64,000 bases of DNA from Riptortus pedestris (GCA_019009955.1 CM032231.1:113448501-113512500), one strand, 5' to 3'. Positions 32,939 to 46,570 are shown, counted from the stretch's first letter. Made by a program: numbers and translations. Notes: generated by a model not told the origin, from the letters alone.

Positions 32939-33404
32939 TCGTCACGAAGGTGCTGCGTTAACTAATCAGATTTCCGACGTACACAACGAATTTGCATTTA
33001 TTTAAAAAAAAAAAAAGTAAAATTCCGATGAGAACAATATTTGGTGTTTAAGTTTCAAATATTCATTGTGTAACAGAGTATTGTTTATGCGACATGAGTA
33101 GGAGTGGGGGTTTACTGAAAGCCGAAAACTAAAAAATGCAAATATCTCAACTAATATTGAAGTTGCAGAATAAATGTATTCACTATTATTAATTCAACAT
33201 TACATTTGCAATAAGATAGACTTTATAATATTGTTCGATCCGAATCATAATAACGGAGATATTTCGATTTTTTAAAATTCCACCTTTCCCCCGTCCGATT
33301 TCTGTCATTAACGAACGGGATCTTTCTTTTTACATAAAACGTTTATATATAAAGTTTGGTTACGATAAGACAAAAATTGCGACCGCCAGAGAGGTAAAAG
33401 ACAG

Positions 33405-33446
<42 letters not shown>

Positions 33447-33567
33447 AAAGGGGCCTCATTTTCGTAATCTCCTGGGTAGGATCGATGGACATTTGAAGAA
33501 ATTCTTCGAAAATCGCATCATGAGTTCGGCATCAATAGCTGACTTCCTTTATGAAAAATCAGCTAAA
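32939..33567 (-). mobile_element. HINE-like element, class B
   Basis: TTCGTCACGAAGGTGCTGCG start and AATCAGATTTCC, class B inner blocks (GGAGTGGGGGTTTACTGAAA), common module, short (TA)n at 33410-33441, then a worn palindrome GACTTCCTTTATGAAAAATC. Confidence 0.8.
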
Positions 33568-34465
33568 ATGTAAAATACAGTCAATTCCATATCAGGTATA
33601 GTAGAAAATTACTTATAGAAAGAAAATTGACAATTTTTCATTTATGGGATCCACAAAACGGTGTGAAATGTGCGTTTTCGGAAGAGAAAATGTTCAAAAA
33701 TTATAAATAGACTCTGTTATTAGTTGATAAGACTCGCCTTCATTAAAAAATGACTTTCTGCAATGTCTGTGGCTTACATTTTTCGAAATTAAAATATTAA
33801 TGGAATTTTTAAGTTTTCATCCCTGAATAAGAAGGAGCGGAGGTCTGCTCGTCGAGTGTTCTAAACTGAAGAAGCATCACGAGGTATCTTAAGCCCGGCT
33901 TAAGATTTTCTTAGAGTTTACATTGCGCCTTTATTTAGAGGAAAACGCCGAACTGAAGGAGATGGGCGTGATATTTATTAATGTTTCGAGAACGTACTTT
34001 TAGTATTGAAATAATACGGACGAGATTAGGATACTTCGGAATCTGGTGCTTCAATCCTGATTTTATGTTCAAGTTGAAAGGAGCTTGAAAAAGGATAAAT
34101 CAAGTATGATAAGATACTTATAAAAATAATGTATTATCATGATTGGATTATAGAGTATCAGTTAGTATATAAAGAGATGAACGATCTAGATAATCCTTAG
34201 GTAATTGAAGGGAAGGGTTTTGGGATCACGGCCAAGAAAGTTTCCCCCATTATATCTGGACAAAGGCGGAGCCAAATCCTATAATCTACTTGTTTGTGGA
34301 AAAGCTCAACTTATCTTGGGGGGAGGGGGGGCGGCCATTATCATGAAATGTGAAAATCATGTTTAAATGAACAGGTCTCGTAATTATATATACCCATAAA
34401 AGGTGTGGATGAAGGTATGTTCCTACTGTCGTACGTGAGCACGACTAACAGGACACGAGCACACT
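33568..34465. other. No recognised gene or repeat
   Basis: Spacer with a G-run near 34318-34332. Confidence 0.4.
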
Positions 34466-34560
34466 TTAGCAGATTCTCTTAGAGGAAATTAACTATCGAG
34501 CTTGCACTCATGATGCAATTTTCTTCGATTATCCATCGATCTTTCCTAGGAGATAACGAA
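34466..34560 (+). mobile_element. HINE end fragment, inverted next to a full copy
   Basis: AGCAGATTCTCTTAGAGGAAATT, TCATGATGCAATTTTC, CATCGATCTTTCCTAGGAG: a palindrome-side end ending at ACGAAAA, three bases before another HINE in opposite orientation. The younger copy appears to have landed in its A-run. Confidence 0.7.
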
Positions 34561-34563
34561 AAA

Positions 34564-35133
34564 TCCGTCACGCAGGGGCTGCGTTAACTAAGCAGATTTC
34601 CCACGTGAAGTTTTACAATTGGAGAAATTACACGAGAGCCGAACAGTTATGGAAACGGTCGAACTAGCTTTTGCCGGAAGCTCACGACTAGAACCGAAGT
34701 GAGCCGATCTTATCTCGTCCGTTGTGCGCACAAACTTAATAAAAATGCAAATATCTCGGTTAATATTCAAGGTAGAGAATAAACGTACGTGACAATATTT
34801 ATAGTAAATTCAACTTGCAATAAGATTGGTATCATACAATTTTTCAATCCGACCTATAATAACGAAAATATTTCGAATTTTTGAAAATTCCCCATCTAAA
34901 AACCCCCCCTCCCACTGATCCGATTTCAGCCATTAACGAACTTGATCTTTATTTTTACATATAACGGTTAATATCGAGTTTGATAACGATCAAACGAAAA
35001 TTGCACCACTAGAGTGTTAACAGACAAATATATATATATATATATATAATTTTGAACAGATCATTTTCGTCATCTTCTGGGTAGGATCGATCCACATTCG
35101 TCAATAGCTGATTTCCCTTAGGGTAAATCTGTT
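34564..35133 (-). mobile_element. HINE-like element, class A, complete
   Basis: TCCGTCACGCAGGGGCTGCG start, class A module (GGAAACGGTCGAACTAGC, AACTTAATAAAAATGC), common module, short (TA)n at 35028-35047, GATTTCCCTTAGGGTAAATC end. Confidence 0.85.
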
Positions 35134-35157
35134 AAGATGACATCAGTTCAAATATAT

Positions 35158-35300
35158 ATATGCTTGTCTGTTACCTCTCTAGCCGTTGCAGCTTTTGTCA
35201 CCATTATTCCATATTTAAATGATTTATGCAAAACTAAAGATAAAGCTCATTATTGACTGAAATCGGAACTCAGTTTTGGGGTTTAGGGGACTCCCTATGA
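35158..35300 (+). mobile_element. HINE common-module scrap
   Basis: TTGTCTGTTACCTCTCTAGC, CATATTTAAATG, AAGATAAAGCTCATTATTGA and a G-rich piece match the common module in complement. Confidence 0.55.
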
Positions 35301-35661
35301 ATCTGATTGAAAGATTCTATATAATCAGTGTTTTGGAATTTTAATTCTCTACGATTATTGATTTACATGTATTTTTTTCTGAATCGAATATGAACGGAGG
35401 TATTTTTTTTCTTTTTTATTTTGTGTTTCTAGCCCTTTTTAAGCCATCACTCCTGGTCAACCCATTGATTTTCAATCGAAATACGTCAGTCAAAAAATTC
35501 GGAAAACGTTACTAATCTTATTCACGGCCTTATACTTTCAAGGGACACAGGTTTGGCTTGTGAGTTAAAGTGTTGGCCTTATTCTCACATTATAAACCTA
35601 GAGTGGCAAGTTCGATTCGCGCCTGGGCAATTTGAATTTATTTAGTGATGAAATTCTTTAA

Positions 35662-36659
35662 CCCTAGAATGGTAGTGAACGAAAAAATTACGTATGATCT
35701 GGTTTGAACTGTTATCAAAGGGCCGTTAACGACCCCACCACCCCCACCCCTCAGCTATGAGCCCTCCAGACAGTTCGGACTTGACCTCCGCCAAGTGCAG
35801 CTAAGTGAACCTTCACACTCATAAAATACTATTTTTTGAAATAAAAACGACACGTAATATTTACGTATCAATACCATTAACTGCAACTTTTTGGCACGTA
35901 AAATTTACGTATCGCTACTAATAACCGGTTTTTATACCATAACCATACCAATTCTCAATTTATTTTCTTCCAATTTATTTTTTATATTATAATTTATTTT
36001 CTCTTAATGTTTTTAACTTTTATTTTTGAATAAAAGAAAGACAAAGATGTATAAAAAGAATATAAATAATCTGTTTATAGTTTCGGAAAAATGGAGAAAA
36101 AATATTCATTGGATGAAGAAATCAGAAATTTGTTGAAAGAACTCTCCGATGACTCAGATGGTGAAAATGACAATTATGAAACAGCGATGATGATCCGGAG
36201 TATTCTCCAAGTGATGAGGAGGTTGAGCCTTCGGAAATAATTGCAACACAGAGTGGGCTAGATAGCGATGAGAGTGAGAAAATGTTAGAAGACATCAAGG
36301 CAATCGAAGAAAGAGAACAAACACAGAGGAAAAAAAAACCTAAAACCTCTCAACCACACAATATTGACAGATCAGTCGCAATAAATGTAGAAGGTGGGGT
36401 TGTGCTTGGTAAGAATGGATATGTTTGAAGCACACAACCTCCGAAACGTGTTTTGAACCAAGCGCCTGAAAGGAATGTCGTGCACATTATTAGATATTAA
36501 CGTAGATATAAGTTAATGATAAGTGTATGTTTTAATCAAATAAAAAAATAGTCACAAACATTAAAAAATTTTGAATAATTTCACCAATTACCAGTTGCAC
36601 ACGTAAAATTTACGTATCAATACCATTAAGCGGGAAATAATATCACTACCATTCTAGGG
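35662..36659 (+). mobile_element. piggyBac-type element, internally deleted
   Basis: 17-bp perfect inverted repeats CCCTAGAATGGTAGTGA, with TTAA on both sides (35658-35661, 36660-36663). 998 bp. It retains the transposase N-terminus (36091-36430) but nothing of the catalytic core. A palindromic CACGTAAAATTTACGTATC motif occurs three times, near 35850, 35896 and 36600, followed by ATACCATTAA in two of them; these subterminal sites may be where transposase binds (inference). Confidence 0.9.
36091..36505 (+). pseudogene. piggyBac transposase N-terminal remnant
   Basis: Starts MEKKYSLDEEIRNLLKELS, an acidic Ser/Asp/Glu-rich N-terminus typical of piggyBac transposases. A one-base shift near 36188 moves to SDDDPEYSPSDEEVEP, which runs on to LGKNGYV-stop-STQPPKRV and ERNVVHI, resembling the K-N-G-x-x-W-S-x-x-P-P entry into the DDE_Tnp_1_7 domain, with Trp turned to a stop (TGA near 36426). 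The catalytic domain is deleted, so this is an inactive internally deleted derivative. Confidence 0.75.
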
Positions 36660-36765
36660 TTAAATAAAATCTTTGGTCCCAACCTAGCCAGAAATTATTA
36701 GTAAACTGTAGATAACCCGTCCCAATTAGCCTTAGTTGCAGAAAGTAGACGTTAATATATTATAA

Positions 36766-38210
36766 TAATTTATAGATACAAATAATCATATTGTTGAGTA
36801 ATTATTATTCCATGGTGTATTTTAACTTCGAAAATGGTGATCCCTTATTCCTGGAAGAGCTAAGCACTAAATACATTTCGTAAAGGAATGACATTTTAAT
36901 TATTAGATCTTGTTCGCGTTCAAAGGGAGTTTCTAACGTAATTCTGTTTCATAAAATGGAAGATTTCATAGTTTTTCGAATAGAGTAAAAAATATACTTT
37001 TTGTTATTACGTCAATGGACATTTTCACAAGTGCATATATGTGTATTTCAAAAATAATGGCGATGTTTGAATGTAAATGAACGGAACTAATCATGGAAAT
37101 TGATCTTTTCTTTTTTTCTGGGTCAAATGCAGACAAGATTGGGGGTCCTTTCATTTGAAATGCAGTGTCACCAAAGATGAATAGTGAAAATAGCCTGTGA
37201 CTGCCTCTTAGAAAGAAGGCCAGGATTAGATATGTAAAGAGGATAATTACGTCCCGCCCAGACAATCACAGAGAAACCGAAGGCAGACAAAGGCCAGCCA
37301 TGAATATGACTAGATTAAAGATTAAAGAGAAAGAGAGTGCGTCTCAGGTGGAAAGGGAGTGGGAGAAAGAGTATTAGGAGAAAGGGAACAGAAAGCTAAT
37401 AAGTTTGGTGATCCGGTGAACGAATGAAGGAGAGAAATTGGGCTGAGCATATGAGAAAGGATAAGTTTGACATAGGAAAAGAAAGTATGGATACAGTAGT
37501 CAAGAAGAAAAGTAGGAACGTAGCCATAAGGATAAGAATCTTCTTATAAAACCAGTTCGTGCGACTGGCCATGAAGGGCCGTAAGACGTTGGTTCGAGAC
37601 GACCTCTAGATGCGATTCGGAGTCACTAAAGGCTAGAGTTAATAGCTACGTAAAAATATAGCTATCTCAATTTCATCATGATGATGAGTGCGCGCCGACG
37701 GCAACTGATAGAGTTCAGTGAGTTCATAGCTAAATGGAATTTAGGGTGTGATCGCGGGGTTTTTGAATTTAGAACATAAACCACAGTAACCACATTAACC
37801 ACTCGACCACCACCTCGCTCTGAGAATGGTAGCAAAACACGCACTACTCCAAACTAGCAGAATATGTAAACCTGGCAAAACGTTTTACTCTCTCATCCGC
37901 CTTCCAGACTGTCAAAAACGTCCAATCTCAAAGCTCAGAGACCCTTCAGCTAAAGTTAGAAGTTGGCTCTGAAATACCGATGGATGAGACCAGAGACAGC
38001 AGGCGAGAAAATAAACAGTATACAATTATGAGGAAGATTTAGTGAACAAAAAACGAAGGGAAACATGGTGAGAGCTGGTCGCGAGAAAGGACACTGTCAT
38101 AAACGGAAGTGAAGAGTTAAACAGAAGGAGAAAATGATAGAGAATGTGATAGAGTTTAATGGAGGCAGAGGAAGAGAGCACAGTGAGAAAAGGGAGAGAG
38201 AGAAAGAGAG
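36766..38210. other. No recognised gene or repeat
   Basis: Somewhat less AT-rich from 37250 (purine-rich GAGAAAG stretches). The 99-codon frame at 36966-37265 and the 60-codon frame at 37662-37844 (minus) show no recognisable family. Confidence 0.45.
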
Positions 38211-38475
<265 letters not shown>

Positions 38476-39069
38476 TGTTGCGAAAATTAAATACATGAAT
38501 AATCCTTCAGAGTGAGAGTCGCGTATTTGGGAAGTGCGATATAGATCAAAGAAGTCGACAGAGGATCGAGGTCCTACTAGACCCGTGCAGTCCAGCGTCC
38601 AAGGGTGCAGACAACTCCCCTTTGATGTATGCCGACGACCTATATAAAGAACCGGCCAGCCGCGAGAGAGTCAGTTTCTTCTCAAGAGCTCATATATGCG
38701 TACAGTGCGACTTAGTGCAGTGCGGTAAAGTGTTTTTATGAGAAGAACAGTGTTGTGCCGTGACTGTAAGTAACAGTTTAGTGCCGTGTTTAAGACAGTG
38801 CAGTGCCGCGAAGTAAAGGACAGTGCAGTGCAGTCTTTTGGTATACTTCAGTGACCATGAGTGAATTATTGGGCTGTGAAATCTGAAGAACAGTTACGAT
38901 ATCAGTGTATACTGTGAGTAGTAATTAAGAATAATTACCAAGTGTATTGAGCATTGTGAAATAAATTGCGCAGTGACAAAAACTGTGAAACTTGTGAGTA
39001 TTTAATTTTGCAATCCAAAAGAACTCTTATTAACAACGTTTATTGCTGGTTTAGTTATAAAACATAACA
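38476..39069 (+). mobile_element. Solo LTR, probably Ty3/Gypsy-type
   Basis: Starts TGTTGCGAAAATTAAATAC and ends TTATAAAACATAACA (TG..CA), with ATAT on both sides (38472-38475, 39070-39073) as a 4-bp target duplication. TATATAAAG at 38641-38649 looks like the LTR promoter, GAGAGAGTCAGTTTCTTCTC follows near the likely transcript start, and AATAAATTG at about 38960 could be the poly(A) signal. A series of AGTGCAGTGC-type short repeats lies at 38715-38835. No internal coding region adjoins, so it is a solo LTR. Gypsy assignment is from the 4-bp duplication and general look. The ATAT duplication lies within TA-rich DNA, so it is weak evidence alone. Confidence 0.7.
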
Positions 39070-39083
39070 ATATATATATATAT

Positions 39084-39174
<91 letters not shown>

Positions 39175-39175
39175 C
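39070..39175. repeat. Microsatellite (TA)n-(GA)n
   Basis: TA to about 39123, then GA to about 39171. The same order occurs left of the LTR. Confidence 0.95.
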
Positions 39176-39590
39176 AGAATGGGAGAGGAGAAATCAGTGA
39201 TAGGTTTCCGTAAACAGAGCGGTGGGATTGAACTTGACCCGCTAATTCTCTCCACGGCCGTTGGCTGTCAGTGACGTAACTCAGCCTCTAGAACCTCTTA
39301 CGAAACCTAGAGGTCTCACTGAACCTGTATCAGAGTCTATAGCTCGGCAACAGGTGTTCCAGGGACACACCACTATATCTGTCAAATGGAGACAATGAGT
39401 TTCCTTACCAACACCAGTTCGGTAGTGTTTCCCATTACTACTCGGTAATTATATTACAGAGGGGGGGGGGGGTTCAGCAAGTTGAAGGCAAAAATAGTTG
39501 CTGATTCTATCCCAGCCAAGGGAGAACATTAGCTCACGAGTTCGCTGACAGAGCGCGCTAGTGGCGCTGTGCTTATGGCTCAGCGGGAGT
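39176..39590. other. No recognised gene or repeat
   Basis: Less AT-rich than average; G-run at 39462-39472. Confidence 0.4.
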
Positions 39591-39640
39591 ATATTATTAT
39601 TTATTAACGTCCACTTTTTGCAACTAAGGCTAATTGGGGG
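39591..39640 (-). mobile_element. SINE S1 tail fragment
   Basis: ATTATTATTTATTAACGTCC, TTTTTGCAACTAAGGCTAAT: the last 45 bp of S1 in complement. Confidence 0.7.
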
Positions 39641-39649
39641 GAGTATAAA

Positions 39650-39925
39650 GTGATTATACGCCTGACACCCCGATTATGACTCTCTTAGTACCCGTCCACA
39701 GGCAGGCTGTCTGCGTGAACTGGCCACAGACACTCTCTGGATAAAATAGGGCCAGGCCGTCTACGGTAGAACACTCATTCCTAGTCCCCTTGGATAATGA
39801 AGTTTGTACGTCGAGTTGATCACTCACTATGTTAAACTCTGTTCACGAATCCCTCGAGTCTCGCTCGGGTGCGGCTGAGGATCTTAAAGATCTATAATGT
39901 CAGCCGAAGAAAAAAAAAAAAAAAA
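39650..39925 (+). mobile_element. Unclassified poly(A)-tailed sequence
   Basis: A GC-richer block (TCCACAGGCAGGCTGTCTGC .. GTCGAGTTGATC .. CTCGCTCGGGTGCGGCTGAGG) ends in an A-run of 18 at 39908-39925. This could be a retroposed transcript or a SINE, but there is only one copy in the window and no clear target duplication. Confidence 0.3.
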
Positions 39926-41208
<1,283 letters not shown>

Positions 41209-42278
41209 GGTATCAGTGGCAGGCTAAAATAATTAATTATTTTGATAAGATGTAATGGTTACCTAAGGATGCCAAGAAATCAAAAAGCAAGTTTTATCAA
41301 CGCATTGTATTTTGTTTAATTCATTTTACATTACAAAACATATTTTAACAAAATCCTCTAATAAACTTGAAACCAGCATTTGCAATTTTTTAATTTTGTT
41401 ATCGGCAATTAAAATAAACTTTTAAAATCTCATTACATTATTCTTTTATTATGATTTCTGAACCGGAAATAAAGTAAGAGTATTATCAGCGACCCAGGGG
41501 TTAAAAACAATCTTGAGTTTATGAGTATAAATGCTCATTTACACTTACGTAGATAATAGCTATTTGAGATCAGAAAAAAACAAATTATTTCGTAACACAT
41601 TGTATATGCAACATATGTGTTATAATTTATTGCATTGTAATTCTGATTATTACTACCATTTAAATATTTTTATTAATAATTTGGAAATAAAACGTATATA
41701 ACATATAAAAAGTATAGTGCTGAAATTGTGATATGTCTGCAATATATCGGAATATCCATAACCAGAAGTAATTTAAAACATTATACAGGAAAAAAATCAA
41801 TTGTATATTTCTAGATGCAATATGTACAAAAGTGGTTGTAGATTATAGCACATTGAACATAAATCACCTAATTATATGATTACAGACGGTCGTATATGAT
41901 GAGTGACCACTTGGTAGAGTGAGCAACTCTAAGACTGAGTCTTTACTTTCACTTACTCGTTCGATTATAGTCATAAGTACACTCAATGTACCACTACATA
42001 AGAAGTATATTAAATGATACCTCTCACTTCTTCAAGTTTCTCTCTACAGTTCGTAGTGCGTGAATAGAAGTGAGAGATTCGCTCAGCCTTGGTGCTGGTA
42101 GAGATGACGTGAACTACCAGTTAGTTAGAATTTGTATTTTAAATAATTTTCTTCACATGAACGAGCACGCATATATTCACTAATTTGTGTGTGTGTGCGT
42201 GTGTAGGTATGTATATAGAACGGTATGCTTAGCTATTACCTAGCTATCGCAATTTTTGTTCCAATTAAAAAGGTTTTT
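41209..42278. other. No recognised gene or repeat
   Basis: AT-rich spacer. Confidence 0.45.
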
Positions 42279-42406
42279 TAGCAGATTTCCCTTAAGGGAA
42301 ATCAGCTATTGAGGTTGTACTCATGACGGAATTTTCGACATTTTTCTTCAATTGTCCATCGTTTTTACCTAGTAGATGACAAAAATCAGGTCCGTTCAAA
42401 ACTGTG

Positions 42407-42474
<68 letters not shown>

Positions 42475-42912
42475 CTGTTACCGCTCTAGCGGTCACAATT
42501 TTTGTTTAATCGTTACCAAACTCGATATTTAGTCGTTTTATGTAAAAAGAAAGATCAAGTTTGTTAACGGCTGAAATCAGACCAGTGGGAGGGGGGGGGG
42601 GTTAGAGGGGAGGATTTTCGAAAATTCGAAATATCTCCGTTACTATACGTCGGATCGAAAAATTGTACAGAATCAATTTTATTGCAAATTAAATTTACTA
42701 TAAATATTGTACATTACATTGTTTGTCTATCTTGAATATTAACCGAGACATTTGCATTTTTATTAAATCTGGGCGCCTAACGGACGAGAGTGGCTTTCCC
42801 ACAAAAAGCTAGTTCGGCCGTTTCCTTGACTGGCTCGGCTCTCGTGAAATTTCTCTATTGTCAACTTCACGTGGGAAATCTGCTTAGTTTACGCTGCCCC
42901 TGCGTGATGGAC
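42279..42912 (+). mobile_element. HINE-like element, class A, complete
   Basis: T-run, then AGCAGATTTCCCTTAAGGGAAATCAGCT hairpin (shown in two overlapping motifs elsewhere), TTGAGGTTGTACTCATGACG, CAGGTCCGTTCAAAACTG, (TA)n at 42408-42470, hairpin ACCGCTCTAGCGGT, common module, class A module, GGGAAATCTGCTTAGTTTAC, hairpin region ACGCTGCCCCTGCGT, GATGGAC, T-run. One of the best complete copies, and it sits inside the older fragment at 42925-43160. Confidence 0.9.
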
Positions 42913-42924
42913 TTTTTTCTGTTC

Positions 42925-43160
42925 GTTTTTTTTGTAAAACTAAAGGTTTAATTCGTTAACGGCTAAAATCGGAACTAAGGGAGGACGAGTTAAGGAGAGA
43001 CAAAATAGAAAATTCAAAATATCTCAGCTACTAAGAGTATGATCGAAAAACATTCTACAATAAATATTATTTCAAATTTAATTTTCTATAAATATTGTTT
43101 TACACACTATTTCCTAACTTGAATATTATCCAAGATTCTTAAATTTTAAGTTCTCTACTT
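42925..43160 (+). mobile_element. HINE common-module fragment, old
   Basis: TTCGTTAACGGCTAAAATCG, GGGAGGACGAG, AAAATATCTCAGCTACTAAG, ATTTTCTATAAATATTG. More diverged than its neighbour. Confidence 0.6.
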
Positions 43161-43378
43161 GTTCAAATAGAGCACAGAATTCGTAATATCACTTCATTAT
43201 AAGTCTGATCAAAATAATGATGAAATCAATAATATAAATCAATTAATGATCTATAATTGTCGATTTATACATGTTTTCGCGATCCAAATACGTAATAAAA
43301 GAGTTATTCGTGCTTCCTTGGTTTCATTCTTCAGTACTTCAGTAAACCCACACTTATAGTCCACGGATTTTTTCTTAG

Positions 43379-43602
<224 letters not shown>

Positions 43603-43689
43603 GTAACCTCTGTCTGTACATTGATTTTTTTCGCGAAATTTCACGATAACTTTTCGTTTCACATGTCATAGACACCATTACTGCATTTT

Positions 43690-44554
43690 GTTTCTTTGGT
43701 GTCTGTTTGTTTGTTTGTTTGTTTGTTTGTTACCTTTTCACGCATAAACGGCTGAACCGAATTTTATGAAACTTGGTATGTATATTACTACTAGCCCAAC
43801 TTAGACTTTAGGCTATATTAATATTCTCTAAGACGAACAGGAGTGGGGGTTATAAGGAAGGCCTGAAATTAAAAACGGTGATATTTCGTTTCCTATTGTT
43901 TTTCGGCAAAAATGCACATGTCAATAGCTGTTTATTTTATTATTTAGATTAACTTTTGTCATATACACTATCGTCGTATACTGAAGTATGAAGGCGTTAT
44001 ACGCTAAAAATTATAGCGGGAGTCACAATTTTATTTGGCACAAGACTCAACCGAACTAAACCAAACTCAGTATGTGTATTAGCACTAACGCCTTCCTTAT
44101 AATAAGCAATACTATTTCTAGGGACGGGCAGGAGTGGGGGTTGTAAGGGAGGTCTGAAATTAAAAATAGTGATTTCCTATTGGGGTTTCGGCAAATATGC
44201 ACATAACAAAAGTTGTTTATTTTGTTATTTAGAGAAATTTGCTCAACACTTCTTTTCAATAAGAACTACCAGGTACCTCAAATGAAAAAAATGATTCAAA
44301 TGTATGTCAATATTTTCTCATTAATAATTCAAATCTATGCATAATGCACAGGAAACGGGAAATATGACAATATGCAGGACAGTGAAGTCTTACATAAAAA
44401 AATAATTTTATTATTAACAAATCCACAGTAAAGACGGGTGTTAACCCCGTGTTAACGGGTGTCAAAATATTGTGCAAAGTAAAGCCTTGCCAAAAATATA
44501 CCATCATCATTCAGCCTCAAATGAATTCCCGAGCGCAGCCGGGTATCTTAGCTA

Positions 44555-44555
<1 letters not shown>
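43690..44555 (+). mobile_element. Non-autonomous Helitron (variant), 3' end intact
   Basis: A TGTTTGTTTG run, then ACGGCTGAACCGAATTTTATG (Helitron 5' region). Two copies of a GGAGTGGGGGTT(A/G)TAAGG block follow, at about 43828-43925 and 44130-44225. It ends CCCGAGCGCAGCCGGG, a GC-rich near-hairpin, then TATCTTAGCTAG|T at 44552-44555. CTAG with an upstream GC hairpin is the Helitron 3' end. The 5' TC end is not clear. Confidence 0.6.
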
Positions 44556-44589
<34 letters not shown>

Positions 44590-44591
<2 letters not shown>

Positions 44592-44988
44592 TTGTCATAC
44601 AGTGTGTCCCAAGTTCCCGTGCCACCCCCCTTAAAATTTCCAATTATTTTAATACAAGGCTGAGATTTGGTGTGTAATAATTGGGACCTCTGAAGAATCC
44701 TTTCAGTCCCTAATCAACCTCTTAATCTTCACCAGTACTTCTTCAGCGACCATAACTTTGTAATTTCCAATGGAATGCCCTGCTTTTTAAGGCGGATTCT
44801 TATAGAAAATGAAATTCAAAAATGAGTATACATTGGTGAATTTTTTTATTTGACGCACCCTTTAGGCTTATTTTCTTGAATAATTCTGTGACATAAAAGT
44901 TGTAGTCAATAAAATTATCTTTGAAGCAAGTCTACCGGGAATGGAATGGATTCTGATATTCCAAAAAAAAAAAAAAAAAAAAAAAAAT
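44590..44988 (+). mobile_element. Possible poly(A)-ended repeat
   Basis: Starts ACAGTGTGTCCCAAGTTCCC and ends with an A-run of about 25 at 44963-44987. The beginning resembles the start of common insect transposon ends, but I cannot place it in a family. Confidence 0.3.
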
Positions 44989-45942
44989 TATATTTAAAAC
45001 GAAATAATGCAAAAGTGTTTTTGAATGAATCCGAGAAATATGTTATATATATACGTGTATGTGTGTGTAGCTTCGAAAAAAAAGTATCGTAAAGAATGGC
45101 AGTTATGATTTTATCACTTCTCTAAAGCCTCACATCTCCTGATCCAATTTTGGTCATTAACAACTTTGATCTTTTGTTTTATATGGAACTGTCAATAGTT
45201 TTTTATGTATTTGAATGTGATTGAGAGTGGTCTTCTTATATATTTATTTTGAGGGATCTGTTTATTTCTTTATTATAATTAAATTAATTATATTATATTA
45301 ATTTAAAAATAAAAATTCTGTTATAATGGATATTTTTTAATCGAAGAAATAATAGATATTGCTATTTAGCATTATATGTCATATACTTCTGATCGCATTA
45401 GAAGTGAGGCACCCACTTTAATTACAAATAAGTAATCTTAAATTACTTTCCTCCGTGATACAAAAAAGTAGAATTTTGGATTCTCCGAGTCGCAAGTTCA
45501 CAATTTATAGTCACTGAGGGCAGACTCAACTAATTTTGGCCTCAAGGTGTCGAACTCTCTATTTTAAGTTGGATGGAGCCGTGCAGAAGGTGATGGGAAA
45601 GTTTTTGGGACTTTCTTATTTTGTTTGTTTTCCATGAAAATTAACTTATCCCGTTCATGAGAACACCGACTTGGTGTAGCTTGTTTGGAAAGAACTCGCT
45701 CTCTCGCCCCTCTCCGTTTTTTTTCTTCTTCTTTTCGGTTGTCTCTACAGACCTTGCATAACTTTAGTAACCATTACCTGCCTTCTCCATCTCTGTATAT
45801 CTAGACCTACTGAACTCCACAGAATCCTTCCGCCCAGATCTCTGTCGCCCCATGTCATCTCGTGGTCGGCAAATCACCACCAGCGCATAGAAATGAACAT
45901 ATTTGTTGTTTGAACTTCCTTGTATCTGTTGAAGTATAAAAA
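44989..45942. other. No recognised gene or repeat
   Basis: 45110-45190 has faint HINE resemblance (ATCCAATTTTGGTCATTAAC, TTTGATCTTT). Otherwise featureless; pyrimidine-rich at 45690-45750. Confidence 0.4.
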
Positions 45943-46570
45943 GCCCGTCACACTGGGGCTGTGTTAAGAAAGCAGAATTCCTATGTTCGTCACGTTTTTG
46001 AATTTATCTCAAAACGTAAAAGTTCTATGATAATAATATCTGGTATTTAGACATCAAATAATGTGCTTCATAATATAATAGCTTATTGTTAATATGACAT
46101 GAGTATGGGTGAGGGTATACTGAAGACCGAAAATTAAAAAAAAATGGAAATATCTCATTTATTAATCAAGATACTGAAAAAATGTGCAAGACAACATTTA
46201 TAGAATATTACTTTTGGATTAATATTGACTCTATACAATTTTCAGATCCGACACATAATAGCGAACATATTAAGAATTTTCAAAATACCCCTCCAACTAG
46301 TCGGATTTCAGCTATTAGCGAACTTGATCTTTAGTTTTTCATAAAAGGTTTAAATTTCGAGTTTGGTAACTATCAAACAAAAATTGCGACCGCTAGAGCA
46401 TTAACAGACAAATATATATGTATGTGTGTGTGTGTGTGTGTGTGTGTATAGATAGATATAGTTCTGAACGGACCTTCTTTTCATTATCTCTTGGGTACGA
46501 TCGATGGATATTTGAGAAAATGTTTCAAAAATCGACCTCAATAGCTAATTTCATTCAAGGGAAATCTGCT
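45943..46570 (-). mobile_element. HINE-like element, class B, (TG)n in place of (TA)n
   Basis: GCCCGTCACACTGGGGCTGTG start, AAGCAGAATTCC, class B blocks, common module, then TATATATGTATGTG and (TG)n to 46447 at the normal (TA)n site, then TTCTGAACGGACC. End CTAATTTCATTCAAGGGAAATCTGCTAAAA. Confidence 0.8.

Larger units (their letters stand above)
35545..36765 (+). mobile_element. SINE S1 split by a piggyBac-type element
   Basis: 35545-35661 is the head (TTGTGAGTTAAAGTG, B box AAGTTCGATTCGC) through GAAATTCTTAA. 36660-36765 is the rest (ATAAAATCTTTGGTCC .. GATAACCCGTCCC .. AGTAGACGTTAATA). The break is exactly at a TTAA of the SINE, duplicated by the inserted element. Confidence 0.85.

Noticed and set aside
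36966..37265. 99-codon minus-strand open frame (also 40516-40809 and 49421-49657)
   Set aside because: Composition rich in F, I, L and S with no domain features; not supported.
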